Notes: generated by a model from the sequence alone, not told the origin. A DNA stretch of 10,101 nt from an uncultured Lachnospiraceae bacterium (GCA_900557385.1 USSP01000042.1:1-10101), one strand, 5' to 3'. Counted from the first letter of the stretch, positions 1-7,145 are shown. A program made the numbers and translations.

Positions 1-723
1 TCGACAGGAGTGGGAGGAGCCTCCATTGCTTCCACCATATCTCTGGCCAAAATCATGAAAGAACGAAATATCCGCATGCGGTTTGGCGTAGGTGGACTGA
101 CAAAGCCCATGTGTGATTTGTTAATCAATAATCAGGTAGACTGCCTGTTAGATACCCAGGATTTTGATCTGGCAGCAGTGGAGTCTGTGAAAGATTTAAA
201 GCACTTCCGGATTTCTGCGGGAGAATATGCAGACCCTTTCAACAAAGGCGCGGTAGTAAATAAGTTGGATTTTGTGATTCTGGCAACCCTGGAAGTAGAT
301 GTGAATTTCAATTGTAATGTAGTGGTAGGTTCTGACGGCATCATCACCGGAGCCCAGGGAGGACATCCGGACACGGCAGCAGGTGCCAAATGCTCCATTG
401 TCATTACACCGCTGGTACAGGGAAGAATCCCGGCAGTCTGTACGGAAGTCACGACCGTGACGACACCGGGCGAGTCCATTGATGTGGTGGTGACAGATTA
501 TGGTATTGCCATCAATCCTAGACGGCAGGACCTGATTGACTGTATGAAGGATGTAGACTTGCCTTTTAAGACGATCGAGGAACTAAGGGACATTGCCTAC
601 CGTATTACCGGTGTGCCGGAAAAAGTACAGTTCGGAGAGCGTGTGGTAGGCATTATTGAAAGTCGTGACGGAACGATTATGGATGTGGTACGACAGGTGA
701 AGCCCTTTACTTTTACGGAATAA
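1..723 (+). CDS. citF: Citrate lyase alpha subunit (citrate:ACP transferase), C-terminal part
   Basis: CitF swaps the acetyl group on the acyl carrier protein of citrate lyase for citrate, the first half of cytoplasmic citrate cleavage to acetate and oxaloacetate. The frame is open from base 1, so the real start lies upstream. The GTG at base 10 is internal, and about 240 residues of a protein that is usually near 510 are visible. Family-typical stretches are the glycine-rich GVGGLTKPMCDLL, the segment GSDGIITGAQGGHPDTAAGA near visible residues 112-131, and VTDYGIAINPRR near residues 165-176. The stop at 721-723 is followed after 17 bases by citG, which fits the end of a cit operon whose other genes (citC, citD, citE) would lie to the left. 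No frameshift is seen. The call rests on recognised family sequence. Confidence 0.95.
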   Translation, partial: STGVGGASIASTISLAKIMKERNIRMRFGVGGLTKPMCDLLINNQVDCLLDTQDFDLAAVESVKDLKHFRISAGEYADPFNKGAVVNKLDFVILATLEVDVNFNCNVVVGSDGIITGAQGGHPDTAAGAKCSIVITPLVQGRIPAVCTEVTTVTTPGESIDVVVTDYGIAINPRRQDLIDCMKDVDLPFKTIEELRDIAYRITGVPEKVQFGERVVGIIESRDGTIMDVVRQVKPFTFTE

Positions 724-740
724 GAAGGCATAGAAAAGCT

Positions 741-1625
741 ATGGATGAGGAAAGAAGGATTCCACGGGAACTGGGGAAAATAGCGAGATGGGCACTGATG
801 GAGGAGTTGATTACCACTCCGAAACCTGGGTTAGTGGATTCCTATTCCAATGGTGCCCATCGGGATATGAATTTCCATACCTTTGAAAGAAGCGCAGAGG
901 CACTGGAGCCTTATTTTTGCCGGATGGCAGCCTATGCCTGGAAGCATGGGGAAACCCCGGAAAAAGCTTTTGAAGGAATCAGAGAAATCGGAAAGCAGGC
1001 GGAAAAAGCCATGTTTACTGTGACCCAGGGAGTCAACACCCACAAAGGGCTGATTTTCTCCCTGGGTATTTTATGCAGCGGGGCAGCCATTCTTCTGGCA
1101 GACCAGCGTACTCCGGTGACGGAGGCTGGTTTGTTTGCCATGGAACAGAAAATGGTGAGTGTACCATTGCAGCAGGAACTGGAGGAACTTTACCGAAAAG
1201 AATGGAAAGAGACAGAGGAGCAAACCCACGGAGAACAGGTGCTGTTACGCTATGGAGCGAGAGGAATCCGTGGAGAGGCAGTGGCTGGCTTTCCTTCTGT
1301 TTGCAGGCTGGCATTTCCTGTGATGGCAGCAGGGGTAAAAGAGGGAAGAGACTGGAATGCCGTAAAACTCCAGACCCTGTGTACCTTGATGAGTCATGTG
1401 GAAGACAGTAATATTTTATCCCGGAGAAATGTGCATACCTTAGAAAACGTGCAGCATACCTTTCAGGCTTTCCTGAAGGAAGGTGGTGCTTACCAAAAGG
1501 ATGCAGAACAGAAATTAAAAGAACTGGATGCCTGCTTTATCCGGGAGAATATCAGCCCGGGCGGCAGTGCTGATCTGCTGGCGGTTACGATCTTTCTGTA
1601 TGGGCTCCTGGAAAAATTTAAATGA
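741..1625 (+). CDS. citG: Triphosphoribosyl-dephospho-CoA synthase
   Basis: CitG makes 2'-(5''-triphosphoribosyl)-3'-dephospho-CoA from dephospho-CoA and ATP. CitX then attaches this prosthetic-group precursor to the citrate lyase acyl carrier protein. The 294-residue length is normal for a stand-alone CitG. Visible family motifs are TTPKPGLVD (25-33), GAHRDM (38-43), GVNTHKGLIFSLG (97-109), GARGIRGEA (172-180), SHVEDSNILSRR (218-229) and SPGGSADLLA (272-281). The ATG at 741 is preceded by AAGAAGG at about 722-728, a somewhat long spacing of about 12 bases. Only 17 bases separate it from citF, so co-transcription is likely. CitX is not fused to this protein and is not in the window, so it is probably encoded upstream. 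This appears to be the last gene of the cit operon, because the next gene converges on it. Confidence 0.94.
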   Translation: MDEERRIPRELGKIARWALMEELITTPKPGLVDSYSNGAHRDMNFHTFERSAEALEPYFCRMAAYAWKHGETPEKAFEGIREIGKQAEKAMFTVTQGVNTHKGLIFSLGILCSGAAILLADQRTPVTEAGLFAMEQKMVSVPLQQELEELYRKEWKETEEQTHGEQVLLRYGARGIRGEAVAGFPSVCRLAFPVMAAGVKEGRDWNAVKLQTLCTLMSHVEDSNILSRRNVHTLENVQHTFQAFLKEGGAYQKDAEQKLKELDACFIRENISPGGSADLLAVTIFLYGLLEKFK

Positions 1626-1659
1626 AAAAGTTTACGTGAACATAAAAAGAATTTGTCTC

Positions 1660-1705
1660 AATGTGATTTTCTTCCTCTGGCTGGAACGAAAGGAAAAGAA
1701 ACATT
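1660..1705. terminator. Possible bidirectional hairpin between convergent genes
   Basis: Between the citG stop and the acyltransferase stop, AATGT (1660-1664) can pair with ACATT (1701-1705). Inside this, TTC-TTCC (1669-1675) can pair with GGAA-(AA)-GAA (1692-1700). The loop is about 16 bases and both arms have bulges. The right arm touches the acyltransferase stop codon. The thymine-rich stretch expected after a terminator is poor on the plus strand. On the minus strand it is displaced (complement of AAAAAGAA near 1644-1651). The position suits a shared terminator, but the structure is weak. Confidence 0.3.
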
Positions 1706-3389
1706 AAGCTTGTTTGGAAGCCTTTGCGACCCAGCCACAGAACCGGTTCCATACATACTGTAAGGGCAGAATTACCAGATTTTCAAAGACAAAGCCGTAG
1801 GCAGCAGACAGAAAGAAGGTAAGGACGATTGTGGCCAGAGTGCCGCCGAAAATCCGTCCTCTGGTGGGAGTGATACCCAGATGGGATTCCACGACTACAA
1901 ACAGAATATACCAGTGCACCAGAATGATGGAATAGCTGTAGCGTGAGAAAAATCCCAGGATGCGATGCGGCTTTGCAAAAAAGCCTTCGCAGCTGCGAAC
2001 CAGGGCAAAAAGAGCGCAGCAGATAAACAGTGTGGTGGGTACACAGTTGGAAATATAAGCAATATTTTCCGGGATGGTATAAGCCATCAGGATGGAGAGA
2101 AGCAGGCAGAACACACCGATGTGCAGATACAACCGGTTGTTTCTGGCTGCTTCTTTTGTCGTCATAAAGTAGCCGAGAATATAAACCCCCAGCCAGGATG
2201 CCAGAGAGGAAGTCACGCCGAAACTGATGCCTAAAAGAGGCAGATAGGAGGTCAGCAGGTTTAAAATCAGAATGAGTAAAACCAAAGTCTGGAGCATCTG
2301 TGTGTTGAGGATTTTTAACATTTTCCGCAGGAAAGGAGTAAACAGATACAGGGCAATCAGGGTGTACACCAGCCAGAACTGGGGAGCAAAGCTGGGAGCA
2401 CCGGACAAAATCATCTGTAAGGATACCAGAATGCCGTTTCCCAGAGATTCGTCAAAAATGTGATTGAAATCCAGAAACAGTACATAGTAGCAAAGAAGCG
2501 GAATCACTACTTTACCGAAACGCCGGGCATAAAAATGTAACACGGTTTCCTGACGATCCTGTAACAGCAGAGCACCGCTTAACATGATGTAAAGGGTGTT
2601 ACAGGACAGGGTAGCCAGAAACAGGATATTGACAAAGTGGTAGCCTGCTCCCTCCATTACCATCTCAGCCAGAGCATTGCGGCAGGCGTGCATGCTGATT
2701 ACCATCAGGGCAGCCAGCACCCGGAGAAAATCATAGCCGTGATTGCGGGTATCATTTTCAGGTAAAACAAATAACGATTTCACAATGGTTCCGGTTTTCC
2801 GATAACGGTCACGGTGAGCCAGAAAAATCAGAAGGACAGCCACGATGGAAAAAGGCAGCCATTTTAATAATACCAGAAGGAAAGCACCGTCAACCAACGG
2901 TGTTTTTTGCATGGTTCCGGTGCAGCCGGTGATGGAGTCAAGCCGGAAGGAACCGTCCAGATCTAGGCGTAATGCCTGATAGGTACGAAGGGGTAATTTC
3001 ACATTGCAGGAAATTTCACCGGCGTAGAGCGTAGTGGAAACGGCCTTTCGTGCTGACAGACCGGGCATGTCGGTGGTCTGATAGAAAACCTCCACGCGCA
3101 TATCGTGTTCCAAGGCTTCTGACAAACAGATGGTGATACCACCCAGAGTCTGCTCCATTCCCGTGAGATAAAACTGGGGATCCTCGTCGGTTTGTGTGAA
3201 GATTTGATTAGTTTCATCGAAATCTGTATTCAGGCAATAAGAATAGTAGGGGGAAAATAAATCAACGGATTCGCCTTCTGCATGATAGGAAAATCGCAAT
3301 TGCGGATATGCAAAAAATAAATCCAGCAGCAGCGCTGCAAGAAGTAAAAGGCTACAGGTTAATATTGTTTTTCGGGAAGGCTTCTTCAT
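1704..3389 (-). CDS. Membrane acyltransferase-3 family protein with N-terminal extracytoplasmic domain
   Basis: This is an integral membrane O-acyltransferase of the AT3/OafA type, a family that transfers acyl groups (often acetyl) to cell-surface glycans or lipids. The actual substrate here is unknown. The 561-residue protein has a first membrane segment at about 9-29 and a polar segment at about 30-168, probably outside the cell. A second membrane segment lies at about 169-191, and the AT3 domain starts near 217. The family R-x10-H motif is present as R223 and H234 in a helix beginning GYDFLRVLAALMVISMHACR. Further AT3-like landmarks are FWLVYTLIALYLFTPFLRK (338-356) and SYSIILVHWYILF (485-497). 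About ten hydrophobic helices follow the second anchor. The start is supported by GAGG (complement of 3398-3401) eight bases upstream and by a promoter further up. It converges on citG and has no same-strand neighbour in view, so context gives no substrate clue. Confidence 0.85.
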   Translation of the reverse strand: MKKPSRKTILTCSLLLLAALLLDLFFAYPQLRFSYHAEGESVDLFSPYYSYCLNTDFDETNQIFTQTDEDPQFYLTGMEQTLGGITICLSEALEHDMRVEVFYQTTDMPGLSARKAVSTTLYAGEISCNVKLPLRTYQALRLDLDGSFRLDSITGCTGTMQKTPLVDGAFLLVLLKWLPFSIVAVLLIFLAHRDRYRKTGTIVKSLFVLPENDTRNHGYDFLRVLAALMVISMHACRNALAEMVMEGAGYHFVNILFLATLSCNTLYIMLSGALLLQDRQETVLHFYARRFGKVVIPLLCYYVLFLDFNHIFDESLGNGILVSLQMILSGAPSFAPQFWLVYTLIALYLFTPFLRKMLKILNTQMLQTLVLLILILNLLTSYLPLLGISFGVTSSLASWLGVYILGYFMTTKEAARNNRLYLHIGVFCLLLSILMAYTIPENIAYISNCVPTTLFICCALFALVRSCEGFFAKPHRILGFFSRYSYSIILVHWYILFVVVESHLGITPTRGRIFGGTLATIVLTFFLSAAYGFVFENLVILPLQYVWNRFCGWVAKASKQA

Positions 3390-3420
3390 TGTAGATACCT
3401 CGTTTACTAAGATTCAACCC

Positions 3421-3430
3421 ATTATATCAT
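3421..3430 (-). promoter_or_regulatory. Extended -10 promoter for the acyltransferase gene
   Basis: On the minus strand, bases 3430 to 3421 read ATGATATAAT, that is a perfect TATAAT (3426-3421) preceded by TG and one base, an extended -10 element. It lies about 30 bases before the ATG at 3389. No good -35 box is seen 16-18 bases upstream, which is tolerable for an extended -10 promoter. Confidence 0.6.
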
Positions 3431-3521
3431 GTAACAGAACGTTCCACTATTTAAAAATTTATGAAAATGTGCACGATTTTTGTAAGTGAACAGGAAATAA
3501 CGGAAAAACAATGAAAAATTA

Positions 3522-3550
3522 TTGTAAAATAGAGTAAATGCACTTATAAT
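3522..3550 (+). promoter_or_regulatory. SigA-type promoter upstream of the REC-GGDEF-EAL pseudogene
   Basis: TTGTAA (3522-3527) and a perfect TATAAT (3545-3550) are separated by exactly 17 bases, in an AT-rich region 46 bases before the ATG at 3596. This gives a close match to a housekeeping promoter. It is back to back with the minus-strand promoter at 3421-3430. The intergenic stretch 3390-3595 shows no recognisable riboswitch. Confidence 0.7.
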
Positions 3551-3595
3551 ATAAGAAAATATCTGAATTTATTTAGGGGAAATAAAGGGAAAAGC

Positions 3596-4919
3596 ATGAA
3601 CAATAAAAGGAAAATTTTGGTCATTGATGATCTGGAAATGAACTACGCGATACTCAAGGATTTGCTACAGGATGAATATGAACTTCTCAGCGCCATGAAT
3701 GGGAAAGAAGGAATTGAACTGTTAAATCGCTACCAGAAAAGTATTTCCCTGGTTCTCCTGGATATTGTGATGCCGGTGATGGATGGTTATGAGGTGCTGC
3801 ATAGAATGCACTTGAGTGACGAACTGTCCAGAATACCGGTGATTGTGATGACCTCTATCAATGAGACAGAGACGGAATTGGAATCTTTGTCTCTGGGAGC
3901 GGTCGATTTTGTCACGCGCCCCTATGTTCCGGCTATTGTGAAACAACGTATACATAATCAGATTGCGACCTGTGAGACTCGGCGGATGATGAATGCGGTC
4001 AGCCGGGATGTCTTGACGGACAGCTACAATGAGGAGTATTTTTATCAGCGGGCGAAAGAGATGATCGGTGCCAAACCCACAGATTATTATGATTTTATTT
4101 CTGTATGGAGCGGTTTAAACTGTTTAATGATGTGTACGGTATGAAAGAAGGAGATCGGCTTCTTCAATACATTGCCGAAAAGCTGAACAGTGTCGTTTCA
4201 AATGAGGAAGGCATTTGTGCCCGGTTTAATGCAGATCGTTTCATGCTTTTATATCCCCATCATGGAGAATTGAAGCCCTTGGTCAATGATATCAGAAGAT
4301 ATTTGGACAGATACGCCACACAGGGAATGAAGCTCCGCCTGAAATATGGTATTTACCATGCTACAGACAGTTCCCTGGCGGTAACGACGATGTGTGATCG
4401 TGCGAAACTGGCAGCGGATCAGCACTCAAACGACAGAAAATACCTATGCTGCCGGTTTCTGTGAATGTATCCAGGAGAGATTTCTACAAGCTGGATTTAC
4501 CGAAGGTATTATCGGAAATGGTGGAAGAGTACGGGCTGCAGCCGGAATTCCTTCATTTGGAGATTACGGAAAGTGCCTACATTGAGGATCCGCATCATCT
4601 GGTTGAAACGGTTTCACAGTTGAAGAAGCTTGGATTTGTAGTAGAGATGGATGATTTCGGGACCGGATATTCGTCTTTAAATATGCTGACGGAACTGTCC
4701 ATTGATGTTTTGAAGATGGACATGCGCTTTTTACAGTCGGAAGAGGATCGACAGAGCGGAGACCGTGATAAGAATGAAGTAATAGAGGGCGTTGAGACAG
4801 AAGAGCAGATTGCGTTACTTCGTGCCATCAAATGTCGGTATGCCCAGGGATTTTATTATGCCAGACCCATGCCGGCCAAAGCGTTTTATGAATATCTGGA
4901 AAAGGCCGGATGTGAATAA
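3596..4919 (+). pseudogene. Decayed response regulator with REC, GGDEF and EAL domains
   Basis: Three frames together read as one protein of the REC-GGDEF-EAL class, whose intact members synthesise, sense or degrade c-di-GMP. Frame A (3596-4104) encodes an ATG-started receiver domain with DD at 11-12, phospho-acceptor D56 and T86. The usual switch lysine is arginine (R108 in VTRPY). The GGDEF start DVLTDSYNEEYF follows. Reading then moves to a second frame at about 4105 (MERFKLFNDVYG). The pattern fits a 4-base deletion that also removed the metal-binding Asp codon expected before MERFK. The GGDEF signature is already degenerate (ARFNADRFMLL). At about 4420 the frame changes again, straight into PMLPVSVNVSRRDFY of EAL, so roughly 110-120 codons including the catalytic EAL motif are missing. 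Near 4776-4785 (KNEVIEGVET) about 15 further codons and the Ala of AEGVE appear lost in frame. DDFGTGYSSL and YAQGFYYARPMP remain. AAAGGGA (3584-3590) is the ribosome site. A truncated receiver protein of 182 residues could still be made. Confidence 0.88.
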
Positions 4920-4974
4920 ATAAGGGGTTTTTTGTCATAGAAAGATCCTAAATGAGTGGAAAGGAAGTAAGAAA

Positions 4975-5316
4975 ATGGATATTTGGGAAAAATTGGAGCA
5001 GTATGGCGTAGATCTGGAGGGAGCGCTGACCAGAGTATTGGGAGACAAAGAATTGTATTTGGAATGTATTCATGACTTCCTTCAGGAAAATACCTACAAT
5101 CGTCTCAAGGAATGTATGGAGGCGGGAGAATACGAGAAGGCAATTGCCCCGGCACATGCGCTTAAAGGTGTAACCGCTAATTTGGGAATTGTACCTTTGA
5201 ATGAGAAAATTGTGGTGGTTCTGGACGCATTGCGAAATGGAAAGAGAGAACATTTACAGGAACAGTATGAGGATTTTTGCAAAGAAATGGAAGCCTTTCA
5301 AAAATTATTGCTTTAA
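4975..5316 (+). CDS. HPt domain phosphotransfer protein
   Basis: This small cytoplasmic protein of 113 residues consists of a single histidine phosphotransfer domain. Such domains pass phosphoryl groups between receiver domains in multistep phosphorelays. The signature AHALKGVTANLG places the phosphorylated histidine at H61. The flanking predicted helices and the length match a stand-alone HPt four-helix bundle. The ATG at 4975 is preceded by AAAGGAAG (about 4959-4966) at a good distance. It begins 55 bases after the stop of the broken REC-GGDEF-EAL gene and has no clear promoter of its own, so it was probably co-transcribed with that gene from the promoter at 3522-3550. Its natural receiver partner was plausibly that protein. 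No histidine kinase is in the window. The reading frame is intact with no sign of decay. Confidence 0.87.
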   Translation: MDIWEKLEQYGVDLEGALTRVLGDKELYLECIHDFLQENTYNRLKECMEAGEYEKAIAPAHALKGVTANLGIVPLNEKIVVVLDALRNGKREHLQEQYEDFCKEMEAFQKLLL

Positions 5317-5340
5317 CATGTAGAAAATCTATGATACAAT
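5312..5340 (+). promoter_or_regulatory. Putative extended -10 promoter for the deacetylase-to-cdsA cluster
   Basis: TACAAT (5335-5340) is preceded by TG and one base (5332-5334), an extended -10 element. TTTAAC (5312-5317) lies 17 bases upstream as a weak -35 box and overlaps the end of the HPt gene. The start codon of the deacetylase follows 31 bases after the -10 element. No other convincing promoter is seen between here and the window end, so it may drive several downstream genes. Confidence 0.5.
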
Positions 5341-5371
5341 AATACGGAAATTATGATAAGGGGTAATTTTT

Positions 5372-6337
5372 GTGTCATCGAACCAGGAAAAAACAGAAAG
5401 AGACAGACGGCGCAGACGAGTGAACCGTCTGAAAAAGCTGATTCTGGGTTCGATTCTGTGCATGATTGTTATTCCGGTTTTCTGTGCGGTTTTTCTGGGA
5501 GTGCGGGTGATTACCCTGAAACATCAGGTAGAAGAACTGTCAGACAGACTGAAAGCATACGAGACCGGACAGGTACAGGATAGAATAGAGACAGATGCCG
5601 CTTCGGAAGCGGTGAAAGATCCAGGCTCGGCAGAGGAAAAAGAAAATGCAGAGGCATCATCGGTAGAAGATTCCCAGGAGCAATTCCAGCAGGATGGAAA
5701 AAATGATGATGTGATATCGGTTTATCTGACTTTTGATGATGGACCAAGTTCACAGACCAACCGTATTTTGGATATATTGAAAGAGCATAATGTAAAGGCA
5801 ACCTTCTTCGTAATCGGCAAGACAGACGAGAATTCAGTGAAAGCGTACCAACGGATCGTGGAAGAGGGGCACACACTGGGAATGCATTCCTATAGCCACC
5901 AATATGCACAGGTCTATGCTTCGCAGGAAGCCTTTGAAGAGGATTTGACATCCTTACAGGATTATCTGTTTTCTATTACCGGATTGGAGAGCAGCTTTTA
6001 TCGTTTTCCGGGAGGCAGTTCCAATAAAGTATGTAAAATCCCGATGTCGGATCTGATACAGTGCCTTGAGGAAAGGGGAATCACCTATTTCGATTGGAAT
6101 GTTTCCTCGGGGGATGCTTCCGGTACACCGTTATCCACGCAGACGATTATCAATAATGTAATGAACGGTATCAATGGCGCACATAAGAACTATGTGGTTC
6201 TCTTTCATGACAGTGCAGCTAAGGAGACTACCGTAGAAGCCTTGCCGGAGATTATTGAACAGCTTCAGGCAATGGAACATACCCAGATTTTACCGATTAC
6301 CGGGGACACAGCACCGGTGCAGCACAGAATCAATTAA
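5372..6337 (+). CDS. Membrane-anchored NodB-family polysaccharide deacetylase
   Basis: This is a carbohydrate esterase family 4 type enzyme that removes N-acetyl (or O-acetyl) groups from a glycan, most likely peptidoglycan, outside the membrane. The 321-residue protein starts with a very basic stretch (ERDRRRRR), then one membrane segment at about 22-47. A short coiled-coil-like and acidic, disordered linker follows (about 50-112), then the NodB domain (about 113-312). Catalytic motifs are complete: TFDDGPS (120-126) with D122/D123, metal-binding H172 and H176 in HSYSH, RFPGGSSN (211-218), DWN (241-243) and LFHD (277-280). The start is GTG at 5372, chosen because AAGGGG ends eight bases upstream and the basic N-terminus then precedes the membrane helix. 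An overlapping ATG in another frame at 5353 is not the gene. It lies 38 bases before the bactofilin gene. The true substrate cannot be read from sequence. Confidence 0.91.
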   Translation: MSSNQEKTERDRRRRRVNRLKKLILGSILCMIVIPVFCAVFLGVRVITLKHQVEELSDRLKAYETGQVQDRIETDAASEAVKDPGSAEEKENAEASSVEDSQEQFQQDGKNDDVISVYLTFDDGPSSQTNRILDILKEHNVKATFFVIGKTDENSVKAYQRIVEEGHTLGMHSYSHQYAQVYASQEAFEEDLTSLQDYLFSITGLESSFYRFPGGSSNKVCKIPMSDLIQCLEERGITYFDWNVSSGDASGTPLSTQTIINNVMNGINGAHKNYVVLFHDSAAKETTVEALPEIIEQLQAMEHTQILPITGDTAPVQHRIN

Positions 6338-6375
6338 GATTGGTGCTACCATAGAGAAATGGAGGACATAATACA

Positions 6376-7140
6376 ATGGGTTTCTTTTCAGATTTAAAAG
6401 AGGATCTGTCTCAGGCAGTGAACGAGATGTTGCCGGAGGATGCAGAAAACACGCAGGAAGAGATGCAGGACGGAGCCGAAAAGGACATGGACGCAGAGAC
6501 TGCAATGCCAGGAAGCGAAGAAACGGCTGTTGATGCCGGAGAACAGGAGACAGAACTGCCGGATCTGAGTGCGATGCTTGATAGAGTGACAGCAGAGAAT
6601 GAGCCGGAAAAAGTCCCTGAGAAACCGTCAGAAAAAAGAAGTGAGGGGTTTGCAAAGAGAATGGACGCTTTAAAAACAGCAGATGAAACAGCAACAATCA
6701 CACAGGGAATGTCAATCACTGGCGATATTACATCCATTGGTTCTATGGATTTAATGGGAAGCATCACCGGAAATATCGTAGTATCCGGTAAATTAAATGT
6801 GACTGGCAGCATTCAGGGAAATTCCAGAGCATCAGAGGTGTATGCGGATAATGCCCGTATTAACGGAGAAATTGTATCGGAAGGTTCTGTGAAAATCGGA
6901 CAGTCTTCCGTCATTATCGGAAATATCACAGCGATGAGCGCAGTAATCGCAGGTGCGGTGAAGGGCGATATCGATGTACATGGTCCGGTTATTCTGGATG
7001 CATCTGCCATTGTGATGGGTAATATCAAATCCAAATCCGTTCAGATCAATAACGGTGCGGTAATCGAAGGTATGTGTTCCCAGTGTTATGCAGAGGTAAA
7101 TCCTACCTCCTTCTTTGATGACTTAAAGAAAGGGAAATAG
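6376..7140 (+). CDS. Bactofilin (polymer-forming cytoskeletal protein)
   Basis: Bactofilins self-assemble without nucleotide into membrane-associated filaments that position cell-wall enzymes. The 254-residue protein has an N-terminal MGFFSDLKEDL segment resembling an amphipathic membrane-targeting helix. A long acidic, low-complexity linker rich in Glu, Asp and Ala follows (about 20-105). The right-handed beta-helix domain then spans about 106-240, recognisable from its repeating short strands punctuated by G, such as SITGDI, GSITGNI, GKLNVTGSIQGN, ARINGEI and GAVKGDIDV. The domain ends in a CxxC pair (C234, C237) and a tail SFFDDLKKGK that echoes the N-terminus. The ATG at 6376 follows GGAGG (6361-6365). 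It lies between a membrane-anchored deacetylase and pyrH, with the stop overlapping a possible GTG start of pyrH. The likely role, inferred from family and context, is localising wall-modifying enzymes such as its neighbour. The linker makes it longer than minimal bactofilins. Confidence 0.9.
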   Translation: MGFFSDLKEDLSQAVNEMLPEDAENTQEEMQDGAEKDMDAETAMPGSEETAVDAGEQETELPDLSAMLDRVTAENEPEKVPEKPSEKRSEGFAKRMDALKTADETATITQGMSITGDITSIGSMDLMGSITGNIVVSGKLNVTGSIQGNSRASEVYADNARINGEIVSEGSVKIGQSSVIIGNITAMSAVIAGAVKGDIDVHGPVILDASAIVMGNIKSKSVQINNGAVIEGMCSQCYAEVNPTSFFDDLKKGK

Positions 7141-7145
7141 TGAAA

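Noticed and set aside
3390..3595. c-di-GMP riboswitch upstream of the signalling gene.
   Set aside because: I could not find the conserved GEMM core, and the region is simple AT-rich promoter sequence.
4085..4110. Programmed -1 ribosomal frameshift joining the REC and GGDEF frames.
   Set aside because: No X-XXY-YYZ slippery heptamer in the right phase is visible, the joined product would still lack the expected Asp, and two further lesions downstream make decay the simpler explanation.
4869..4931. Inverted repeat CCGGCC (4872-4877) and GGCCGG (4904-4909) followed by a T-run at 4926-4931, considered as a terminator after the pseudogene.
   Set aside because: The arms are inside the coding remnant, the loop is 26 bases, and the T-run starts 16 bases after the stem, so it does not fit an intrinsic terminator.
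5353..5583. Overlapping plus-strand ATG reading frame of 76 codons at the start of the deacetylase gene.
   Set aside because: Its sequence has no family resemblance, and the GTG-started deacetylase frame explains the region with a proper ribosome site.
6290..6812. Long minus-strand reading frames opposite the bactofilin N-terminal region.
   Set aside because: They are serine/leucine-rich mirror frames of the acidic linker, a product of codon bias, and show no ribosome site or recognisable domain.
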